Shown piece by piece: positions 7,604 through 16,845 of a DNA stretch of 28,070 nt. The notes below the pieces were generated by a model, which worked only from the letters and a program-made list of their open reading frames with translations, was not told the origin of the DNA and made no database searches. Position 1 is the stretch's first letter. Each line of letters starts with the position of its first letter. The translations under genes were made by a program, and so were the position numbers. Source of the DNA: Methanocorpusculum sp. (lineage in GTDB: Archaea; Halobacteriota; Methanomicrobia; Methanomicrobiales; Methanocorpusculaceae); NCBI GenBank assembly GCA_029986255.1, contig DALTYD010000009.1:1-28070 (forward strand). Direction: 5' to 3'.

Positions 7604-8217
7604 GAATTGTCGAAACATTTATAAGCATACAAGGCGAAGGGACCCGACAAGGAATACCTTGCATATTTGTGCGAACTGCAGGATGCAATCTGAGATGCGT
7701 GTGGTGTGATACGCAAGAATCACATAACGAATCGCATGAGATCGAGATAACTATCTCTGAGATTATGCAGGAAGTTGTTGCATCAGGACTGCAATATGTC
7801 TGCATTACGGGAGGAGAACCACTGCTTCAAAACGAAGAGCTTATTCCTCTTGTTGCAGCGCTTCATGAAGCAGGAATATTTGTAGATATTGAAACGAATG
7901 GTACCATTTCATTTAATGAGGTGAAAAAGTATGCTTCAATATGTATGGATGTAAAATGCCCATCGTCAAAGGAGAGGAGTGAACTGTCTTTGCTTAATTC
8001 ACTGCGATCTGATGATTCAGTTAAGTTCGTAATCGAAGACTATATTGATTATCAGTACATGGTAGATATCCTAGCATCACATCCAGATCTTCGCGCACAG
8101 ATCTTTATTACCCCAGTGTATGGAACTGAACCAAAATGGCTGATGGAGAGAATTATTGAAGATAAATTACCAGTAAAGTTCCAATTACAACTGCACAAGG
8201 TGGTAGGTATCCCATGA
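7600..8217 (+). CDS. queE: 7-carboxy-7-deazaguanine synthase
   Basis: 205 residues from a GTG start. It is a radical-SAM enzyme that contracts 6-carboxy-tetrahydropterin to 7-carboxy-7-deazaguanine. The [4Fe-4S] motif is C29-NLR-C33-VW-C36-D, preceded by the family marker FISIQGEGTRQGIPCIFVR and followed by CITGGEPLLQ, the SAM-binding GGE motif. I chose the GTG at 7600 over a start eight codons earlier because it overlaps the queD stop as GTGA and has GAGGTG about ten bases upstream. Its own stop overlaps the queC ATG, so the three enzymes are translationally coupled. Confidence 0.95.
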   Translation: MRIVETFISIQGEGTRQGIPCIFVRTAGCNLRCVWCDTQESHNESHEIEITISEIMQEVVASGLQYVCITGGEPLLQNEELIPLVAALHEAGIFVDIETNGTISFNEVKKYASICMDVKCPSSKERSELSLLNSLRSDDSVKFVIEDYIDYQYMVDILASHPDLRAQIFITPVYGTEPKWLMERIIEDKLPVKFQLQLHKVVGIP

Positions 8218-8885
8218 AAAAGGCAGTATGCCTACTTTCTGGAGGAATGGACTCAACGACACTCGCGTACGTTGCGAAGGATATGGGATATGAAATTCTG
8301 GCACTACACATAAACTACGGTCAGAGAACAAAAGCAAAAGAACGAGAGTGTGCAAAAAAGATTGCAGAACATCTAAACGCAATTGATTTTGTGGAACTTT
8401 CACTTGACTATTTTACGAAATTCGGTGCAAGCAGTCTAACAGATATAACTATCCCAGTGGAATGTGGGATAAAGGGTAGGGCGGAACACCCTAATACATA
8501 TGTACCATTCAGAAATGCAAATCTGATTGCAATTGCAACAACCTATTGTGAAGCTCGAGATGGAGATGCAGTATTTATCGGGGTGCAATCGGGGGATCAC
8601 ATTGGATATCCAGACTGTACACCACAGTTTATTGATGCTATGCAACGAGTGATTTCAATAGGAACACAGACAGAACGAGAGATCATGCTTCGAACCCCAT
8701 TTGCCTCGATGACAAAAACAGATATTTTGCGTGAGGGCATACGACTTAGAGTACCGTACGAGGACACATGGTCGTGTTATACAACAGAGGATACGAGCTG
8801 TGGATTGTGCAATTCGTGCATATCACGACAGAAAGCATTTGCTGATTTGGGTGTATTGGATCCGATTCCTTATGCTACTCATTGA
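8214..8885 (+). CDS. queC: 7-cyano-7-deazaguanine (preQ0) synthase
   Basis: 223 residues. It converts 7-carboxy-7-deazaguanine to preQ0 with ATP and ammonia. The N-terminus has the PP-loop LLSGGMDSTT (residues 7-16). A zinc site near the C-terminus has C188, C196, C199 and C202 (TWSCYTTEDTSCGLCNSC). VPFRNANLIAIA and SGDHIGYPDCTPQFI are family signatures. The ATG overlaps the queE stop as ATGA. The product is predicted to be inserted into tRNA by an archaeal TGT encoded elsewhere. Confidence 0.96.
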   Translation: MKKAVCLLSGGMDSTTLAYVAKDMGYEILALHINYGQRTKAKERECAKKIAEHLNAIDFVELSLDYFTKFGASSLTDITIPVECGIKGRAEHPNTYVPFRNANLIAIATTYCEARDGDAVFIGVQSGDHIGYPDCTPQFIDAMQRVISIGTQTEREIMLRTPFASMTKTDILREGIRLRVPYEDTWSCYTTEDTSCGLCNSCISRQKAFADLGVLDPIPYATH

Positions 8886-9471
8886 CATATTCTCTTATGC
8901 CAGATTTTTATCAACTTACCTCCTGGCAGATATATTTGAGCTACGACAAAGATAGTCATTAATGTTTTGGATGATGATTCGAGATTTCCAATACATGGAT
9001 TTAAAAACCAAATGAGGGGAAACAACAAGAAAAATGGCCATGAATCCAACAAATTTTTAGTAGTTTCATATGTTGCGAGAATAGGCAAAGAGATAATGCT
9101 ACTTTCTTGTAGAGAATTTTGCAGTGTTTAAAAGGGGATGACCCGATGAGTGACAAGGAGAGCACTTTAAGGCATTTTTATTGCTGAATATTGGACATGA
9201 TGACAATATTTGCATCATGATATCTATGACTTAAGGTCCTAAATGATTGGTTGTTCAAGTTGAGGAACAGATTAGGCGATGCTCAAAATCGATGATAGCT
9301 ATGATGAATTCCTATATAGAAGAACTCCATAACGCCAATTGATTCATGAAGGGCAATGAACACATGAGATGATATATCAAGAATAAAATGACGGAGACAA
9401 GATTTATTGATGTCAATGCATGAGATTTTTTATTTTTGTACGATCAAATAAATGATAAATTAATTTGTATC
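8886..9471. other. Gene-free stretch between queC and the Nudix gene
   Basis: No intact gene is seen. It contains the protein-like open frame at 8940-9131 (listed separately) and more broken protein-like pieces to about 9430, for example a run of 31 sense codons starting LVVQVEEQIRR near 9247. ATGATGA boxes occur, but CTGA partners are not suitably spaced, so I do not call C/D RNAs. Confidence 0.4.
8940..9131 (+). pseudogene. Possible decayed coding fragment
   Basis: A 63-codon stop-to-stop frame whose translation looks like real protein (TKIVINVLDDDSRFP near its start, then VVSYVARIGKEIMLL). The only ATG is at 9012, a third of the way in, with no ribosome site, and a TGA lies directly upstream. 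Short protein-like frames in other phases follow to about 9430. This pattern fits an old, frameshifted gene, perhaps a mobile-element protein. I do not recognise the family, and chance is not excluded in AT-rich DNA. Confidence 0.25.
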
Positions 9472-9972
9472 ATGCCACTGCTATATAAAACTCCACGAAT
9501 GAAAATCGAAACAAAACTAGTACACCTCCCAAATGGTCAAGACAGGGAGTATCTATTTGTGCATCCAGTATCTGCTGTGTGTGTTCTACCGACCGAAGAG
9601 GATTCGATATATCTGATCCGCCAATACAGAGCAGTAATCGATACATATATCTATGAAGTTCCAGCAGGAGGTATAGAAGACAACGACTGCAACCCAAGAG
9701 ATGCAGCTCGACGTGAACTTGCAGAAGAAGCACGATTTTCCTCAGAAGAGCTGATCCCCCGAGGGTTTGTATACTCATCACCAGGCTTTTGTACAGAGAA
9801 ATTATGGTTATTTGAGGCACGAAAACTTTCTCCTTGTAATGAATTAGACCAAGATGAGGATGAAATTATTGAAGTCGTGCGCATAGAAAAAAATGAGGCT
9901 GTTTCAATGATGAAAGATGGGCGTATTTGTGATGCAAAGACAATTGCTCTGCTGATGAGATGCCTATTCTGA
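9472..9972 (+). CDS. Nudix hydrolase, ADP-ribose pyrophosphatase type
   Basis: 166 residues from the ATG at 9472. LVHLPNG, the VxxVRQYR-like LIRQYRAV and YEVPAGGIE place it with ADP-ribose/sugar-nucleotide pyrophosphatases, which cleave ADP-ribose to AMP and ribose 5-phosphate with Mg2+. The metal-binding core RELAEE of the Nudix box is intact. Two consensus positions differ: the first Glu of GX5E is Cys, and the Gly after EEx is Arg. The start is uncertain: a TTG at 9436 extends it by 12 residues and an ATG at 9499 shortens it by 9. It stands alone, flanked by gene-poor DNA, so the substrate is not settled by context. Confidence 0.85.
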   Translation: MPLLYKTPRMKIETKLVHLPNGQDREYLFVHPVSAVCVLPTEEDSIYLIRQYRAVIDTYIYEVPAGGIEDNDCNPRDAARRELAEEARFSSEELIPRGFVYSSPGFCTEKLWLFEARKLSPCNELDQDEDEIIEVVRIEKNEAVSMMKDGRICDAKTIALLMRCLF

Positions 9973-11093
9973 ATTTTACTTTTGGAGATGTGTGCACGTG
10001 AATGTATTATAAGAAGGTAGACTTAGCTTATGCGAGATTCTTGTTGAGATTGTTTGCATTTATTATAAGATTGTAAAAACAAGATCTATCTTGAATAAGC
10101 CATTGTTGAGAAATTTCAGAAAAAATTAGTTATTCATAAATTATACACTCAATGAGACTGATTCAAAGATATTCTATCAAAGGGATATTGCAAATATTTG
10201 GAAATGATGCAAAGATATGCCTATCTTCTACAAGGAGATGAAATACGACCATCCTGTCCCGTGAAATGCCATTGGGAGAATGGATATCATTAGAGAGGGC
10301 GAGAATGTTAAAAACCAAATAAATTACACACAACATATGAATATTAGTATCAAAAATATCAATTCAAATCTGAAATATAATATCGAAATTACGTTAGGAA
10401 AAAGAAAAATCATAGAGAGATAACATATCTCATCGCAAAAAACTATAAAAAACAATGGTCAATAAATCGCAATTACGAAAAATTACCTTTCAGAGTGGTA
10501 CAATATCAAAAAGAACATTCCTAATATCAATCTCTTTACTCATAGGAACCGAGCACCAAAAAGCAATATGCAGGATAATATAAACAGTTTTAAAGAAAAT
10601 CATCAAAGAACATAAATGCTCAGTTTACCTCTAAGTACTGTCAGCTCTTCATGAAGATTCTTTGGAAAAAAACAATCGTCATTACTCGCGGATAACAAAA
10701 AAGAAACCATTTCACAATTCCTGCAGAGATAAATAAGTAACATTTCCCAACTTCATCAACGCCCGAATGCCAGGAAAAATAATCTGAAACATAGCTCTCC
10801 AGAATCTTTAAGACATCATCATACATCTCAAATCAACGAGAATCAATAGAATCCTGCATAACCTCATTTCTGCACCATGAGAGATGAAATAGACGATACT
10901 GCTTCTTTTTTTCATTTAATGGCCCATTTAAGCCTAAAAATCCTTTTCTGACATCACAACATCTTCCTCGGTTTTCATTTCGCATCGAACGTATTCCCTG
11001 GCTATACCTTGCATTCCTTGCATGCCCACTCACAGTCACCATCGATAGTAATAATCTCTATTCAGCTACCAAATTAGATTTTTCCCACATAAA
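9973..11093. other. 1.1 kb gene-poor region
   Basis: No intact gene of normal length is seen. On the plus strand, a frame from about 10120 to 10423 reads like protein but is broken by TGA codons; its last piece from the ATG at 10280 gives 47 residues. On the minus strand 10603-11042 looks like a decayed gene (listed separately). TGTGCACGTG at 9991-10000 shares a GTGCAC core with sites at 6462-6471 and 6952-6960. No tRNA, inverted terminal repeats or CRISPR repeats were found. Confidence 0.4.
10603..11042 (-). pseudogene. Possible frameshifted gene remnant
   Basis: Reading leftward, a 69-codon frame from 11042 ends at a TGA at 10833-10835. The same frame then continues as 61 more codons (FEMYDDVLKILESYVSDYF and on). 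Near 10743 the protein-like reading shifts to another phase, giving a 46-residue tail with CRNCEMV and FFPKNLHEELTVLRGK that ends at 10603. An ancestral gene of about 140 codons carrying one stop and at least one frameshift would explain this. The family is not recognised and no start or ribosome site can be supported. Confidence 0.3.
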
Positions 11094-13145
11094 TCATCGT
11101 TGTTCCATCCGTCGTTTTTCTCGATTATCTTCCGCCTCAGAACATACAATCTCTGCAACCAACTCCAGTGGATTATCCATCACCTGCACTAGTCGAACAA
11201 TTTCCAACAATCTCTCTATCCCAATGAACTGCTCAGCCATCACTCGGCCCAACGAAGAAAGTTCCAATACGCCACCATTTTTCCGCACAAGATTATGACG
11301 CATAAGTTCAGGAAGTGGATCATCACCACACCCCACCATACGTGCCCCTATCTTCACAATATCAACTTCAAGACCATGACACACAACAGCATTTGCTGCA
11401 AATTCCTCAGAGGTTTCCTCAATATCATACACAGGAGCAATTTCCTCCATATCACCCTTTAACAAGCGAATTGCAACTTCCTCTTCAGTTAGTTTTGTAT
11501 CACGTGAATAAGATGCCCCTGGTTCTGCAAGGATCACGACACGACCAAGATCGTGGAAATCAGGGCGTCCAGCCCTCCCCATCATCTGATGAAATTCCTG
11601 CACTGTCAACCAGTTAACCCCCATCGCAAGGGCATCGAAAATTACCAGTGATGCAGGAAAATCTACACCTGCAGCAAGAGCTGCGGTCGTCACCACACAC
11701 GCAAGTTTTCCATCTTCAAACTGTCGTTCCACTGCATGACGTTCTCGAGATGTGAGACCGGCATGATACGGAGCTGCAAGCTTCCCAATCGCATTGGCTA
11801 CCACATGACAGCGCCTACGAGAATTTGTAAAGATAATTGTCTGACCACGAAAACCCTTCGATGATGTCTTATTATATTCTTCAAACACCAACTTCCTCAT
11901 ATAAGGAATCTTCGCATCTTTCTCCGTAAAGACAAGATGTCTCTCCAACGCGACTGGGCGATCAGAATACGGCACCAGTGATGCACCAAGCTTTTTCGCC
12001 AGAAGATGTGGTGACCCAATTGTCGCCGATAAATATAAAAACTGGGCCTTTGGAGCAATATACTTCAGTCGAGCAATCAATCCATCCAGCCGATGACCAC
12101 GTTCTAAATCCTCTAACATCTGTACCTCATCAATAACCACAGTTCCAATATTACGCAGTTTCACACCATTACGAAGAAGAGTATCAACACCCTCATACGT
12201 ACCTACCACAATTCCTCCCTTCACCCCTCGATTTCCAATGGGCCAAGTTTCAGGAATATTCACACGAGAAACCCCAGTCATCAGAGATGTCGTCACAATA
12301 TTTGCATACTTCTTGGAAAATCTATCATATTTTTGATTCGCCAACGCAACCAGAGGAACAAGAAAAAGCATGCGACCTCTCCCTTCCAGATAATTTTTTA
12401 GACCAGCCATCTCTCCGATGAACGTCTTTCCAGAAGCTGTCGCCGCAACCACAAGTAGATCCTTCCCAAACAAAAGCCCCATCTCCACCGCTCGCTGTTG
12501 AGCAGGCATAAGCGTTGTAACATCGCAGGCGTCTACAAACTTCCGCGGTAAGGGAAGATTTGCGATCCGTTCCGTAGGTGTCAGTTCAGAGGCATCAAGT
12601 CTGTCAAACATCGTCATCTTTGTATCCAAAGACTCTGGTTGAAGAATTGCAAGAACCATATCCAAATCGCGATACTCCGTCAGAAGAGTCTCAATGTAAC
12701 TCAGCGTGTGTTTCCCAAGCCGTTTAATGTGAACAAGCTCACGGCGAAGTTCACGCTTCGCACAGCACATACAGATAAACTCTTTTCCGCATCGAATGCG
12801 AGTCGTGTCAGAAAGCGGTGTAAGTTGATCATCAAGCATACAAGTGCGGCAGAGAGTAACCATTTCCCATGGAATCTGCATACTACGCAGAAATTCCTGA
12901 AATTCCGGCAAGGGTTCGACCAGATGCACCGCGCCATTCACTCGCAAAACAGTAATCAGTTCCTTAGTCGGAGTCTTCTGAGAATGAGACATACCAGGCC
13001 TTCGTACAAAAAATTCCGCTGGACGAAGACCTTTTGACGTTTTTTCAAGTGCAACAGTCCCAACATGTTTTATTTTACCATTCTTTAAATCATCACAAAA
13101 AAAGACTTTGTATCCTTTTTTATAGGATTGAACAACAGTTACCAC
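11094..13145 (-). CDS. DEAD/DEAH-box helicase with zinc ribbon (DUF5814 type)
   Basis: 683 residues, GTG start. An N-terminal region carries a zinc-ribbon-like set (C99-x2-C102 and C125-x2-C128). A superfamily II, Ski2/Hel308-like motor follows: motif I ATASGKT (235-241), motif II DEVQ (339-342), motif III LSATIG (372-377), TTAALAAGVDFP (486-497) and motif VI QMMGRAGRP (520-528). It should unwind nucleic acid with ATP. Archaea encode relatives of this layout, but the substrate is not established. It starts three bases after two stop codons that end the winged-helix regulator gene, so the two are probably co-transcribed. Confidence 0.88.
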   Translation of the reverse strand: MVTVVQSYKKGYKVFFCDDLKNGKIKHVGTVALEKTSKGLRPAEFFVRRPGMSHSQKTPTKELITVLRVNGAVHLVEPLPEFQEFLRSMQIPWEMVTLCRTCMLDDQLTPLSDTTRIRCGKEFICMCCAKRELRRELVHIKRLGKHTLSYIETLLTEYRDLDMVLAILQPESLDTKMTMFDRLDASELTPTERIANLPLPRKFVDACDVTTLMPAQQRAVEMGLLFGKDLLVVAATASGKTFIGEMAGLKNYLEGRGRMLFLVPLVALANQKYDRFSKKYANIVTTSLMTGVSRVNIPETWPIGNRGVKGGIVVGTYEGVDTLLRNGVKLRNIGTVVIDEVQMLEDLERGHRLDGLIARLKYIAPKAQFLYLSATIGSPHLLAKKLGASLVPYSDRPVALERHLVFTEKDAKIPYMRKLVFEEYNKTSSKGFRGQTIIFTNSRRRCHVVANAIGKLAAPYHAGLTSRERHAVERQFEDGKLACVVTTAALAAGVDFPASLVIFDALAMGVNWLTVQEFHQMMGRAGRPDFHDLGRVVILAEPGASYSRDTKLTEEEVAIRLLKGDMEEIAPVYDIEETSEEFAANAVVCHGLEVDIVKIGARMVGCGDDPLPELMRHNLVRKNGGVLELSSLGRVMAEQFIGIERLLEIVRLVQVMDNPLELVAEIVCSEAEDNREKRRMEQR

Positions 13146-13148
13146 TTA

Positions 13149-13946
13149 TTAACCCACCAGTTCATGTATCGTATATGGGAGAGCTGCAGTTTCTAGCCTT
13201 TTCAGGAATTCAGTGAATTCTTCATCTACGATAAGGATTAAACAGTGCATACCGTGGAAAGCAGCTTCAATCACACCCTCTCGAGCACCAAAGAAGATAT
13301 CTGGGTTAACATTGGCGTTTTTCAATGCAAGATATGCCTCAAGACCAACAGCTCCAATAATATCAGCATTCTTGACCAAAGGAAGAAGTTTTTCTGGAGA
13401 GATCATTTTAGAACCCCCACGCTCTATCCGAGGTACCTTGGCAACGGCTATCTTACCCTCAGTATGATCAATAATACCTGCAAGACGAGCTACACCAACA
13501 TCGGAACCACAAGATGCATCAGCCGTGACCATCCCCATCGCAGTCTGCGGCTGATGGCCCGCATACAACCATCCACCTTTCATATAGACTCCTACAGAAT
13601 CTCCTGCCTTAAGATCAGAATCAGCAATTGCTGCCCATGTAGCGACCTGATGAATAATATCGCGACAAATGTGACGAGCATATGCCTCCAAAACCTCAGC
13701 ATTGTTTAGGACCCAGTCAACACCCTTATGCGTCACATAATATCGCCCACGTCCTTCAGCACTAATGAACCCATCATCTACAAGATCACGAACATACTCA
13801 GAGATCGCCTGGGGAGTAATACCAAGTTTATCAGCAATCTCCTGCTGACGAATGGATGGTTGATGTTCCGCAACTTCTACAAGAACCTGAAAGCGGGTAG
13901 TTTCACGCTTGCTTCGAAGAATATTAGATAAGGGATCATCAGACAT
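13149..13946 (-). CDS. Winged-helix transcriptional regulator
   Basis: 265 residues. Residues about 17-80 form a MarR/ArsR-like winged helix with recognition-helix region RQQEIADKLGITPQAISEYV, then the wing GRGRYYVTHKG. The C-terminal 180 residues form a separate, probably ligand-sensing domain (GDSVGVYMKGGWLYAG, PRIERGGSKMISPEKL) that I know only as part of archaeal HTH proteins of unknown ligand. It is not the riboflavin-kinase fusion RbkR. It is divergent from hypF with 80 bases between the start codons and a shared AT-box, and is followed by the helicase. Control of itself and hypF is plausible inference. Confidence 0.82.
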   Translation of the reverse strand: MSDDPLSNILRSKRETTRFQVLVEVAEHQPSIRQQEIADKLGITPQAISEYVRDLVDDGFISAEGRGRYYVTHKGVDWVLNNAEVLEAYARHICRDIIHQVATWAAIADSDLKAGDSVGVYMKGGWLYAGHQPQTAMGMVTADASCGSDVGVARLAGIIDHTEGKIAVAKVPRIERGGSKMISPEKLLPLVKNADIIGAVGLEAYLALKNANVNPDIFFGAREGVIEAAFHGMHCLILIVDEEFTEFLKRLETAALPYTIHELVG

Positions 13947-13984
13947 AGTTTTTTTACCCCAATTTCGATTGCAGAAACCCTACA

Positions 13985-13992
13985 CTTATATG
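13985..13992. promoter_or_regulatory. Shared, two-way TATA box of the regulator and hypF
   Basis: CTTATATG reads CATATAAG on the other strand, so it looks like a TATA box both ways. It is 35-42 bases from the hypF ATG and 39-46 bases from the regulator ATG. An imperfect inverted repeat, CTACACTT against GTTGTAAG, surrounds it and could be an operator. Confidence 0.45.
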
Positions 13993-14026
13993 GGTTGTAA
14001 GTCTATAATGGTTTTTGAGTGAGTGA

Positions 14027-16261
14027 ATGCGTTGTGGAAGAATCATAGTGCGTGGTATTGTTCAAGGTGTGGGATTCCGACCATTTGTATATGCAACCGC
14101 CATAAGACGGGGTATCAGAGGGTATGTGATCAATCATGGGAGTGAAGTGGAAATTAATGCCTGTGGAGACCAGTTCGATGAATTCATCCAGGAAATAGCA
14201 TCTGGGCCAAAGATGGCTGTTGTGGACACCATAAAGGTCGAACCACTTCCAGAAGGGATAGTGATTGATAATGGATTTTCAATTCTGCCGAGTGCAGAAG
14301 GAGAACATTCAGGATTTATCCCTGCGGACATTGCAACCTGCGAAGACTGCCTCGCCGACATTGTGAGTCCAACCAGCCGATACTATGGATATTGGGCAAC
14401 ATCATGTACGAACTGTGGACCGCGCTACAGTATCATCCATGCAGTTCCCTACGATCGAGAACGAACCGCAATGAACCAATTTCCCCCATGTGCCAACTGT
14501 ACCGCAGAATACAAAGATCCTCAGAACCGTCGGCATCATGCGCAGACAATCGCATGCTGCGATTGCGGACCAAAGCTCTCACTACAGAGTTCTAAAGGGA
14601 TAAATATTGCAACTGAAAACCCTATCCAAACTACTGCAGAGCTGCTTGATAAAGGACACATCATCGCAATTCGAGGAGTGGGAGGATATCATATCTGCTG
14701 TGTTGAGGAGGAAGCAGGACGCTTAAAGAAACTTCTTGGACGTCCCCACCAGCCACTGGCAGTAATGATGCAGTTGGAATCGCTCAAAGAGTATGTAATT
14801 CCTCCATTGGGCACAGAACTGGAAATGATGAAGGGATCAATACATCCCATTATGATTCTAGACAAAGTGGATCCAACTGCACATACAGAGTTGTCAGAAC
14901 TCCATAATCTTGGCGTAATGCTACCATATACAGGTCTACATCATCTGTTATTTATGCATCTAAAGCACCCGCTACTGGTGATGACGAGCGCAAACGCTCC
15001 AGGAAATCCAATGATTACAGAAACAACCTATATTTGCGAAGAGATGGGGGATGTCGCAGAATATATCCTCTCTCACAATCGAGATATCGTGAATCGATGC
15101 GATGACTCAGTAATGAGAGATGGATATATCATTCGCCTCTCACGTGGATTTGCACCACTACGAACAGCTATGGACCTTGGAAACAAGCAAATTCTTGGTG
15201 TAGGCCCTGAACTGAATGCAAATGCATCAATTTATAAAAATGGATTTGTGGTGACATCACCACATATCGGCAACATCCGCAACCCACAAACAGTTGCATA
15301 TCTGGAAGAAACCATTGCAAAACTGTGCTCCCTAATGGATGCAAAACCAGAGATCATTGCCCATGACTTACACCCACAATTTCTGAGCACTCGTCTTGCA
15401 CGTACACTCGCAGAGGAAATGGGAGCGGTTCTTTGTCCAGTACAACACCATTGTGCACATATTGCTTCGGTAACAACAGAGGAGGTAGTAGGTATTGCGA
15501 TTGATGGAGTTGGATATGGAATGGATTCCACTATCTGGGGAGGAGAGATTTTAGCGGGATCACCGGCAAATGGTTATGTTCGAACTGGACATCTGGAACA
15601 GGTACTTATGCCCGGTGGAGATCTCGCAACGAAGTTTCCGGAACGAATGTTGTACGGAATTCTGCCTGATGAAACAACACTCTCCATGCTTGAGGAACGG
15701 GATTGGGATGCAGAATCGATCCAGATACTTGTGCAAACAGTAGCGAAAAATTTCAATTGTCCCTCGACCACATCTACAGGGCGAGTGCTAGATGCAGCGG
15801 CAGCACTCCTGGGTATTTGCCAGGAGCGTACCTATGATGGAGAACCATCCATGGTTCTCGAAGCGTATGCCGCACGAGGAAAGTCACAGCCCCTTGACGT
15901 TCAAATTATCTCCAAAAATGACAGGACAGATATTCTGATGACATCTGAAATATTACGAGATGTTCGAACAAAGATAAATCATGGGATGAAGATCGTTGAT
16001 GCGGCAGCAACAATTCAAACCTCTCTTGCCAAAGGTATTGCAGAACTGGCAATTCGAGCAGTAGAACGAACAGGAATCCAAAAAACGGCACTATCTGGAG
16101 GAGTTGCTATTAATCGATCTATCCGTAGAACTATTTTATTAGAACTTGCAAAGGCAGATATACCATGCATAACCAATCATCAATATCCATTGGGGGATGG
16201 GAGTATTTCCTATGGCCAGGTAATAACAGCCGGAATTCTCTCAAAAGAAGGGATACTATAA
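14027..16261 (+). CDS. hypF: Carbamoyltransferase HypF ([NiFe]-hydrogenase maturation)
   Basis: 744 residues, the usual HypF length. It moves the carbamoyl group of carbamoyl phosphate to HypE, from which the CN ligands of [NiFe]-hydrogenase are made. Domains in order: acylphosphatase (5-90, VRGIVQGVGFRPFVY), two zinc fingers (C105-x2-C108, C127-x2-C130, C155-x2-C158, C177-x2-C180), YrdC-like domain (about 195-380) and Kae1-like domain (about 395-744) with metal-binding HHCAH, GYGMDSTIWGGE and LSGGVAINRSI. The third His of the common HHHAH is Cys here, but the outer HxxxH ligands remain. It is monocistronic in this window; the other hyp genes are absent. Confidence 0.96.
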   Translation: MRCGRIIVRGIVQGVGFRPFVYATAIRRGIRGYVINHGSEVEINACGDQFDEFIQEIASGPKMAVVDTIKVEPLPEGIVIDNGFSILPSAEGEHSGFIPADIATCEDCLADIVSPTSRYYGYWATSCTNCGPRYSIIHAVPYDRERTAMNQFPPCANCTAEYKDPQNRRHHAQTIACCDCGPKLSLQSSKGINIATENPIQTTAELLDKGHIIAIRGVGGYHICCVEEEAGRLKKLLGRPHQPLAVMMQLESLKEYVIPPLGTELEMMKGSIHPIMILDKVDPTAHTELSELHNLGVMLPYTGLHHLLFMHLKHPLLVMTSANAPGNPMITETTYICEEMGDVAEYILSHNRDIVNRCDDSVMRDGYIIRLSRGFAPLRTAMDLGNKQILGVGPELNANASIYKNGFVVTSPHIGNIRNPQTVAYLEETIAKLCSLMDAKPEIIAHDLHPQFLSTRLARTLAEEMGAVLCPVQHHCAHIASVTTEEVVGIAIDGVGYGMDSTIWGGEILAGSPANGYVRTGHLEQVLMPGGDLATKFPERMLYGILPDETTLSMLEERDWDAESIQILVQTVAKNFNCPSTTSTGRVLDAAAALLGICQERTYDGEPSMVLEAYAARGKSQPLDVQIISKNDRTDILMTSEILRDVRTKINHGMKIVDAAATIQTSLAKGIAELAIRAVERTGIQKTALSGGVAINRSIRRTILLELAKADIPCITNHQYPLGDGSISYGQVITAGILSKEGIL

Positions 16262-16623
16262 TCATCTAAAGAGAGATAGCAACTGTAAATGGCATCAATA
16301 CATTGAACTAAACAGAAAAATACACTGCATCAATTGTAAGTGAACGCATCTCAGTATACACAAAGTATAGGTCTTTAAAATTGACGTTATCAGTGATATT
16401 GAGAATAATGAATTCACTCGCGATTCTCCATTAACCATAGTAAATCATTAAATTGTAATGTTTGGAAAGTCTATTGAGATTTGTTTTTCATGAACAGAAA
16501 GAATCTTCCGAATGCCTATCGATATTGATCTCATAACATAACGAAAATTAATAAAAAGGAGGAAGAGTGCTTAGAGAGAAAAACTTAGTAAAAACACAAT
16601 AAAGAAGCAAATTTCAGGAGAAG
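16262..16623. other. Gene-free stretch between hypF and the second rubredoxin
   Basis: Convergent intergenic region. No frame or RNA gene is supported. T-rich sequence on the minus strand just beyond 16624 may end the rubredoxin transcript. AAAAAGGAGGAAGAG near 16553-16567 resembles a ribosome site but is followed by no usable frame. Confidence 0.5.
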
Positions 16624-16797
16624 TTAATCGGAAATTTTTCTGAAAAGGCCAGGTTTACTCTTTGGGATCATACAGGTAGGACACTTCCATGTATCAGGAA
16701 TATCATCATATTTTGTCCCAGCTGGAATGCCATGTTTCGGATCTCCCAAATCCTCATCATAGATATAAGCACAGAAAATGCACAAATATTTTGCCAT
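16624..16797 (-). CDS. Atypical rubredoxin
   Basis: 57 residues from the ATG at 16797. The fold markers are clear: MAKYLCIFCAYIYD at the start, DIPDTWKCP in the second half and four iron ligands C6-x2-C9 and C39-x2-C42. The glycine that almost always follows each knuckle is replaced: CIFCA instead of CxxCG, and CPTCM instead of CPxCG. This should alter backbone flexibility and hydrogen bonding around the iron, and so perhaps the potential. It lies 48 bases downstream of an unrecognised Cys-containing protein on the same strand and probably shares its transcript. Confidence 0.9.
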   Translation of the reverse strand: MAKYLCIFCAYIYDEDLGDPKHGIPAGTKYDDIPDTWKCPTCMIPKSKPGLFRKISD

Positions 16798-16845
16798 AGC
16801 AAGGATTAGGGCATTGAAAAATAAATATTCTCCGTTTCAAGTACT

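Noticed and set aside
8960..9320. C/D box guide RNAs suggested by several ATGATGA boxes
   Set aside because: No CTGA boxes at suitable spacing and no terminal stem.
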